64,000 nt of DNA, from assembly GCF_016906305.1 (NCBI RefSeq), contig NZ_JADDOL010000006.1:1-64000 (forward strand), given 5' to 3'. The stretch is from Alloalcanivorax marinus (GTDB taxonomy: Bacteria; Pseudomonadota; Gammaproteobacteria; Pseudomonadales; Alcanivoracaceae). Every line of letters starts with the position of its first letter. The stretch's first letter is position 1. The translations under genes were made by a program, and so were the position numbers. Of the stretch, positions 59,877-64,000 are shown piece by piece. The notes beneath the pieces are model-generated. The model was not told where the DNA came from, ran no database searches, and saw only the letters and a list, made by a program, of their open reading frames with translations.

Positions 59877-59903
59877 AAAAAAAAGGCGGCCCGCAGGCCG
59901 CCT
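59877..59903 (-). terminator. Rho-independent terminator after sdhB
   Basis: AGGCGGCC (59884-59891), loop CGCA, and GGCCGCCT (59896-59903) form an 8-bp GC-rich stem. On the minus strand it is followed by eight T (59877-59884). It lies just after the sdhB stop, so most sdh transcripts should end here and sucAB needs its own promoter. Confidence 0.92.
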
Positions 59904-59911
59904 CTCTTCTC

Positions 59912-60628
59912 TCACACGCCCCGTTCAAGGAGCATGGAGCGGATGTGCCCGATCGCCCGGGTGGGGTTGAGCCCCTTCGGACAAACGCTGACACAGTTCA
60001 TGATGCCGCGGCACCGGAACAGGCTGAACGGGTCGTCCAGCCGGGACAGGCGCTCCTCGGTGGCATCGTCGCGGCTGTCCGCCAGGAAGCGGTAGCTCTG
60101 CAACAGGGCCGCCGGGCCCAGGAACTTCTCCGGGTTCCACCAGAAGCTCGGGCAGCTGGTGGAGCAGCACGCGCACAGAATGCACTCGTACAGACCGTCC
60201 AGCTTGGCCCGCTCTTCCGGCGACTGCAGGCGCTCGATGGCCGGCGCCGGCGACTGGTTCTGCAGGTAGGGCTGCACTTTTTCGTACTGCTCGTAGAACA
60301 CGCCCATGTCCACGACCAGGTCGCGGATTACCGGCAGGCCGGGCAGCGGACGCAGCACCAGCGGTTTCTTGCCTTCCTTCACGCCCGGCGCCACTTCGGA
60401 CAGCGGGGTGATGCAGGCCAGGCCGTTCTTGCCGTTGATGTTCATGCCGTCGGAACCGCACACGCCCTCGCGGCAGGAGCGGCGATAGGACAGGCTTTCG
60501 TCCTGCTCCTTCACCAGTGCGAGGATATCGAGCACCATCAGGTCCTTGCCCTGGGTGTCGACCTCGTACTCCTTCATGGTCGGCTCGCGGTCGGTGTCCG
60601 GGTTGTAGCGGTAGATACTGACTTTCAT
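59912..60628 (-). CDS. sdhB: Succinate dehydrogenase iron-sulfur subunit SdhB
   Basis: 238 aa, the same length as in E. coli. Cys ligands for all three clusters are present: [2Fe-2S] in CREGVCGSDGMNINGKNGLA (about 54-73), [4Fe-4S] in CILCACCSTSCPS, and [3Fe-4S] in CRGIMNCVSVCPK. It passes electrons from SdhA to the quinone site. It lies 16 nt after sdhA. Confidence 0.98.
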   Translation of the reverse strand: MKVSIYRYNPDTDREPTMKEYEVDTQGKDLMVLDILALVKEQDESLSYRRSCREGVCGSDGMNINGKNGLACITPLSEVAPGVKEGKKPLVLRPLPGLPVIRDLVVDMGVFYEQYEKVQPYLQNQSPAPAIERLQSPEERAKLDGLYECILCACCSTSCPSFWWNPEKFLGPAALLQSYRFLADSRDDATEERLSRLDDPFSLFRCRGIMNCVSVCPKGLNPTRAIGHIRSMLLERGV

Positions 60629-60644
60629 GGCTACACGTCTCCGA

Positions 60645-62420
60645 TTAGTAGGTCCGGACCTTGGGCTGGAAGGTCTCCACGGTCTTCGGCTTGAAGTTCA
60701 CTTCACGCTTGCCCAACTGCTTGGTGCGCGGGTCGTAGATGGAATGGCAGAGCCAGTTCTCATCGTCCCGGTCCGGGTAGTCGTAGCGGGAGTGGGCACC
60801 ACGGCTTTCGGTGCGGTTGTAGGCCGCGATCGCGGTGGCTTCCGCCACTTCCAGCAGGTTGTCCAGCTCCAGGGCTTCCACGCGGGCCATGTTGAAGGCG
60901 CTGCTCTTGTCGTCCAGGTGCGCCTTGGCGATGCGACCACGCAGGTCGGCCAGCTTTTGCACGCCCTCTTCCATCAGGTCGCCCTTGCGGAACACACCGA
61001 AGTGGTTCTGCATGGTGGTTTGCAACTCCTTGCGCAGACTGTGCACGGATTCGCCACCCTTGGAGTCGTTCCAGCGGTTGACCCGGGTCAGCGCGGCTTC
61101 GATGTCGTCGTTGCTGGGCTCGTACTGGGTCATGCCCTGGCGCAGCGCGTCCTCGATATAGAGGCCGGCGGCGCGGCCGAACACCACCAGGTCGAGCAGC
61201 GAGTTGCCGCCCAGCCGGTTGGCGCCGTGCACGGACACACAGGCTACCTCACCCACCGCGAACAGACCGTTAACGATCTGATCCTCGCCTTCGTGGCCGC
61301 CGCTCATCTTCAGCGCCTGGCCGTGAACGTTGGTGGGAATGCCGCCCATCATATAGTGGCAGGTCGGCACCACCGGGATCGGTTCCTTGACCGGGTCGGT
61401 ACCGGCGAAGGTGATGGCCAGTTCACAGATGCCCGGCAGGCGGCTGTGCAGCACTTCCTCGCCCAGATGGTCGAGCTTCAGGTAAACGTAGTTACCGTCC
61501 GGGCCGTCGCCACGACCGTCGAGAATTTCCATCATCATGGACCGGGCCACCACGTCGCGGGACGCCAGGTCCTTCGCGTTGGGGGCATAACGCTCCATGA
61601 AGCGCTCGCCGTCCTTGTTGATCAGATAGCCACCCTCGCCCCGGCACCCTTCGGTCACCAGTACCCCGGCGCCGGCGATGCCGGTGGGATGGAACTGCCA
61701 CATCTCGATGTCCTGCACCGGCACGCCGGCGCGCAGGGCCATGCCCACGCCGTCCCCGGTGTTGATCAGGGCGTTGGTGGTGGACGAGTAGATGCGGCCG
61801 GACCCGCCGGTGGCGAACACCGTGGCCTTGGCCTTGAAGAACACCGTCTCACCGGTTTCGATGCTGATCGCGATCACGCCACAGACGTTCTCGTTGGCGT
61901 CCTTCACCAGCTCGGCGGCGTACCACTCGTTGTAGAACTGGGTGCCGTTCTTCAGGTTCTGCTGGTACAGGGTGTGCAGCAGAGCGTGGCCGGTACGGTC
62001 GGCGGCGGCACAGGTACGGGCGGCCTGGCCACCCTCACCGAAGTTCTTGGACTGGCCACCGAACGGACGCTGATAAATGCGGCCTTCCTCGGTGCGGGAA
62101 AACGGCAGACCCATGTGGTCCAGCTCGAACACCGCTTCCGGGCCCACCTGACACATGTACTCGATGGCGTCCTGGTCACCGATATAGTCGGAGCCCTTGA
62201 CGGTGTCGTACATGTGCCAGCGCCAATCGTCATTGGGATCGGCGGAGGCAATCGCACAGGTGATGCCGCCCTGGGCGGACACGGTGTGCGAGCGGGTCGG
62301 GAACACCTTGGAGATCAGCGCGGTCTTGAAACCGGACTGGGCCATTTGCAGGGAGGCACGCATGCCCGCGCCCCCGCCGCCGACGACGATCGCGTCAAAG
62401 GTAATGGTACGAATGGACAT
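60645..62420 (-). CDS. sdhA: Succinate dehydrogenase flavoprotein subunit SdhA
   Basis: 591 aa (E. coli 588). FAD binding: [19 protein letters not shown]; the FAD-linked His is in [14 protein letters not shown]. Substrate/capping domain blocks include [20 protein letters not shown] and the catalytic Arg region around [17 protein letters not shown]. It oxidises succinate to fumarate. It follows sdhD by 3 nt. Confidence 0.98.
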   Translation of the reverse strand: MSIRTITFDAIVVGGGGAGMRASLQMAQSGFKTALISKVFPTRSHTVSAQGGITCAIASADPNDDWRWHMYDTVKGSDYIGDQDAIEYMCQVGPEAVFELDHMGLPFSRTEEGRIYQRPFGGQSKNFGEGGQAARTCAAADRTGHALLHTLYQQNLKNGTQFYNEWYAAELVKDANENVCGVIAISIETGETVFFKAKATVFATGGSGRIYSSTTNALINTGDGVGMALRAGVPVQDIEMWQFHPTGIAGAGVLVTEGCRGEGGYLINKDGERFMERYAPNAKDLASRDVVARSMMMEILDGRGDGPDGNYVYLKLDHLGEEVLHSRLPGICELAITFAGTDPVKEPIPVVPTCHYMMGGIPTNVHGQALKMSGGHEGEDQIVNGLFAVGEVACVSVHGANRLGGNSLLDLVVFGRAAGLYIEDALRQGMTQYEPSNDDIEAALTRVNRWNDSKGGESVHSLRKELQTTMQNHFGVFRKGDLMEEGVQKLADLRGRIAKAHLDDKSSAFNMARVEALELDNLLEVAEATAIAAYNRTESRGAHSRYDYPDRDDENWLCHSIYDPRTKQLGKREVNFKPKTVETFQPKVRTY

Positions 62421-62423
62421 GGA

Positions 62424-62795
62424 TTATGCGCCTCCCCAGATCATCAGCAGACCCCACAGGATGTACACCAGCAGCAGCAGGCCGATGAGGGCCTGGGCCA
62501 CCAGCCGAACGCCGGTGGCGGCGCCGCCGAGGGCCAGACGGGTCAGATAGTCGGTGGTTACGGTCCACAGGCCCACCCAGGTATGGGCGGCCACGGAGAA
62601 CAGCAACAGGGTGTTGGCGATTTGCATCGGCAGGGAACCCATGAAGGCCGCCCAGGTGCCGTAATCCAGATCCGGGTGGGCCAGCAGGTAGCCCAGCAGG
62701 CCGATCACATATACGCCCATTACTACAGCGGACACCCGCTGAATCAGCCAGTCGTACAGGCCGTTGCGGCCCAGGCTGGTTACGCTGGTTACCAT
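62424..62795 (-). CDS. sdhD: Succinate dehydrogenase membrane anchor SdhD
   Basis: 123 aa with three hydrophobic helices (VMGVYVIGLLGYLLAH, MQIANTLLLFSVAAHTWVGL, LVAQALIGLLLLVYILWGLL). The WLIQRVSAVVM start and the HTWVGLWTVTTDYL segment, which lies near the quinone/haem site in relatives, are typical. The ATG overlaps the end of sdhC by seven bases. Confidence 0.95.
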   Translation of the reverse strand: MVTSVTSLGRNGLYDWLIQRVSAVVMGVYVIGLLGYLLAHPDLDYGTWAAFMGSLPMQIANTLLLFSVAAHTWVGLWTVTTDYLTRLALGGAATGVRLVAQALIGLLLLVYILWGLLMIWGGA

Positions 62796-63163
62796 ATCCA
62801 GCCTCCTGCCAACAGAATCAGTACCGCGGTGATCACGAACGTGGCGGTAGCGCCGCGTCGACCACCTTCCAGGGTTTCACCTACACCGTTATCCATGATC
62901 AGGTGACGGATACCGGCCACCAGGTGATATAGAAGAAGGGCGAGGATCGCCCACACCACCAGTTTCACCAGCGGCGAGGTCATCAGCTGTTTCAGGTCCG
63001 CAAAGCTCTCGGGGGACGCCAGGGAGCGATCCATCATCCACAGCAGCACGGGCAGCGCGAAGAACAGCGCGACGCCGGTAATGCGGTGGGTGATGGACGC
63101 AATGGCGGTGACCGGGAACTTGATCGTCGTCAGATCGAGGTTAACGGGTCTCTTGTCGTTCAC
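62789..63163 (-). CDS. sdhC: Succinate dehydrogenase cytochrome b556 subunit SdhC
   Basis: 124 aa (E. coli 129) starting with GTG at 63163. RPVNLDLTTIKFPVTAIASI and SITHRITGVALFFALPVLLW carry the quinone-site residues (Ser and Arg). The haem ligand His is in LLYHLVAGIRHLIMD. Three helices are seen. There is no strong Shine-Dalgarno sequence (GTAGGCTACC before GTG), and a hairpin sits 22 nt upstream. It is the first gene of the TCA cluster on this strand. Confidence 0.96.
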   Translation of the reverse strand: MNDKRPVNLDLTTIKFPVTAIASITHRITGVALFFALPVLLWMMDRSLASPESFADLKQLMTSPLVKLVVWAILALLLYHLVAGIRHLIMDNGVGETLEGGRRGATATFVITAVLILLAGGWIW

Positions 63164-63184
63164 GGTAGCCTACACTTTTGCCGG

Positions 63185-63204
63185 GCTCCGGCGGTGACCG
63201 GAGC
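63185..63204 (-). promoter_or_regulatory. Hairpin in the sdhC 5' leader
   Basis: GCTCCGG (63185-63191), loop CGGTGA and CCGGAGC (63198-63204) form a perfect 7-bp GC-rich stem, about 22 nt from the GTG start of sdhC. It could affect ribosome access or mRNA stability. Confidence 0.45.
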
Positions 63205-63360
63205 GGTTGTCGGGAACTTGGCACCAACGGCGGCGTCGTAACACCTGTGAGGTTTGGCCGCTGCTGCCCGGGCCGGGGTGGAGCCCACTGAAGCCAGAAA
63301 CCACGCCAGACCGGGCCAGGGGTCCGGGCGGCGCAGGCGGGAGACTTCGTCGCGGGCGGC

Positions 63361-63389
63361 AGTATATCGCCGCGCCTGCGGCAAAACAA
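63361..63389 (-). promoter_or_regulatory. Candidate sdhC promoter
   Basis: On the minus strand, TTGTTT (63384-63389) and TATACT (63361-63366) are 17 nt apart. The -10 matches five of six consensus bases. The leader to the sdhC start would be about 190 nt. Confidence 0.55.
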
Positions 63390-63601
63390 ACGTCAACCAC
63401 CTGTTTTTATAGTAGCCGGAACCCGGGTGGGCGGATCGTGAAGAACGACGGCGCCGCTCCCCTCCCCCACCGTTAATCGCTTGTTTTCCAAAGCGCTTTG
63501 CCGGCGACGAGCGGCGGTGGTCGGACCGGCGCGCCCCGTCAAGGTGCGCGTAATCGCCTGTTTACCCTACAAAAGTCGCCGGGGCACGGGCGGGCTTCTC
63601 G

Positions 63602-63630
63602 TTGACAAAGACCCCTCAAAACTTTAACGT
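63602..63630 (+). promoter_or_regulatory. Candidate gltA promoter
   Basis: A consensus -35 TTGACA (63602-63607) is followed after 17 nt by TAACGT (63625-63630), a weak -10 (three matches). The leader to the gltA ATG would be about 100 nt. Confidence 0.45.
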
Positions 63631-63736
63631 CCCCCGCGCTCTGGAGGACCTTCCCCACGGGACCCACGGCGGTTAAGCCACGATATTAATCGCGCGCCCG
63701 GCGGGTGTACCCTCTATTCACCGAGGAGAAATTCCC

Positions 63737-64000
63737 ATGACCGAGAAGAAAGCCATTCTCAAGGTAGAGGGCCGCGACGATCTGGAATTGCCGATCCTGA
63801 CGCCCACCCTGGGCCGCGACGAGATCGACGTTTCCTCCCTGACCGCCAACGGCCTGTTTACCTTCGACCCGGGCTTCACGTCCACCGCCTCCTGCGAATC
63901 CAAGATCACCTATATCGACGGTGAAGTCGGCAAGCTGTTGCACCGGGGCTATTCCATCGAGGAACTGGCCGCCAAGTCCGACTACCTTGAAGTGTGCTAC
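63737..64000 (+). CDS. gltA: Citrate synthase GltA (5' part, cut by the window edge)
   Basis: The first 88 codons, with GAGGAGAA upstream of the [23 protein letters not shown] and the [20 protein letters not shown] stretch, then [12 protein letters not shown], are typical of the N-terminal domain of the type II (hexameric, NADH-sensitive) gammaproteobacterial citrate synthase. The catalytic His and Asp residues lie beyond the right edge. It is divergent from sdhC. Confidence 0.97.
   Translation, partial: MTEKKAILKVEGRDDLELPILTPTLGRDEIDVSSLTANGLFTFDPGFTSTASCESKITYIDGEVGKLLHRGYSIEELAAKSDYLEVCY

Larger units (their letters stand above)
59433..59911. other. Intergenic region, 479 nt, with several hairpins, between sdhB and sucA
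   Basis: From right to left in transcription direction: a strong terminator after sdhB (59877-59903), a 30-nt hairpin repeat (59847-59876), an imperfect hairpin (about 59823-59846), a 6-bp hairpin CGTCGC-GCCA-GCGACG (59798-59813), a second 30-nt hairpin repeat (59772-59801), a GGGGCAA palindrome (59653-59667) and the sucA promoter candidate. No gene is apparent. Confidence 0.7.
63164..63736. other. Divergent sdhC/gltA intergenic region, 573 nt
   Basis: The region holds the candidate sdhC promoter (63361-63389), the gltA promoter candidate (63602-63630) and a hairpin near the sdhC start (63185-63204). Between 63400 and 63600 I see nothing gene-like. Short open frames here show no family signature and are not called. 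Divergent sdh/gltA control is common in this group. Confidence 0.65.

Noticed and set aside
59630-60095. Short open frames containing repeated PGAFFDV / APGVFL peptides
   Set aside because: The peptide repeats are the translation of the duplicated 30-nt hairpin unit. There is no ribosome site or conserved protein pattern, and the frames run into the sdhB terminator.
63141-63476. Small open frames in the sdhC/gltA intergenic region
   Set aside because: Several overlapping frames on both strands, none with a ribosome site or recognisable protein pattern; the region carries promoter-like signals instead.

Overview
The window is a compact, GC-rich chromosomal segment of a gammaproteobacterium. 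The order leuC-leuD-leuB-asd-usg-fimV-truA-trpF-...-accD-folC-SPOR-cvpA-purF-metZ is the one I know from Pseudomonas. The divergent gltA // sdhCDAB-sucAB-lpd-sucCD block and a PA3496-family small acidic protein point the same way. Unlike Pseudomonas, trpB and trpA sit between trpF and accD. With the lipid- and acyl-CoA-related accessory genes this suggests Alcanivorax/Alloalcanivorax or a close relative; the genus is an inference.

Layout. 1-7.2 kb (minus): PlsC-like acyltransferase, acyl-CoA thioesterase, HrpB helicase, a GAF-PAS-GGDEF-EAL protein with a decayed cyclase domain, and a UndA-like haem-oxygenase-fold oxidase. 7.3-11.2 kb: a MoxR/DUF58/transglutaminase cell-envelope operon. 11.3-30.4 kb: a nearly unbroken leftward biosynthetic block (leucine, aspartate semialdehyde, FimV, TruA, tryptophan, AccD, FolC, CvpA, PurF, MetZ). 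30.5-34.6 kb: a LysR regulator divergent from leuC, then an MFS permease, aroC and prmB. 34.8-39.5 kb (plus): EVE-domain protein, a sigma-54-type promoter, amt with a translationally coupled unknown gene, then a DAACS transporter with a catalytically degenerate SDR. 39.6-51.0 kb: DUF2505 protein, enoyl-reductase-like protein, two alpha/beta hydrolases, xthA overlapped by a voltage-sensor-like membrane protein, sixA-gpsA, htpG, a YfcH-like epimerase and a membrane protein with two Sm-like repeats. 51.4-64.0 kb: a PA3496-family gene, the TCA cluster on the minus strand, and the start of gltA on the plus strand at the right edge.

How the genes work together. Most are housekeeping. The TCA cluster converts 2-oxoglutarate to fumarate and feeds electrons into the quinone pool. 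It is split by a strong terminator and a chain of hairpins between sdhB and sucA. The amt cassette looks nitrogen-regulated, because a GG-N10-GC promoter lies directly upstream.

I found no rRNA, tRNA, CRISPR array, insertion sequence or prophage. The items most worth a second look are the sigma-54/amt/unknown-protein cassette without glnK, the pore-less voltage-sensor-like protein overlapping xthA, the UndA-like oxidase, the degenerate SDR coupled to a transporter, the tandem Sm-like membrane protein, two unrelated intergenic elements that both use inverted arms of tandem heptamers, and the hairpin chain upstream of sucA.
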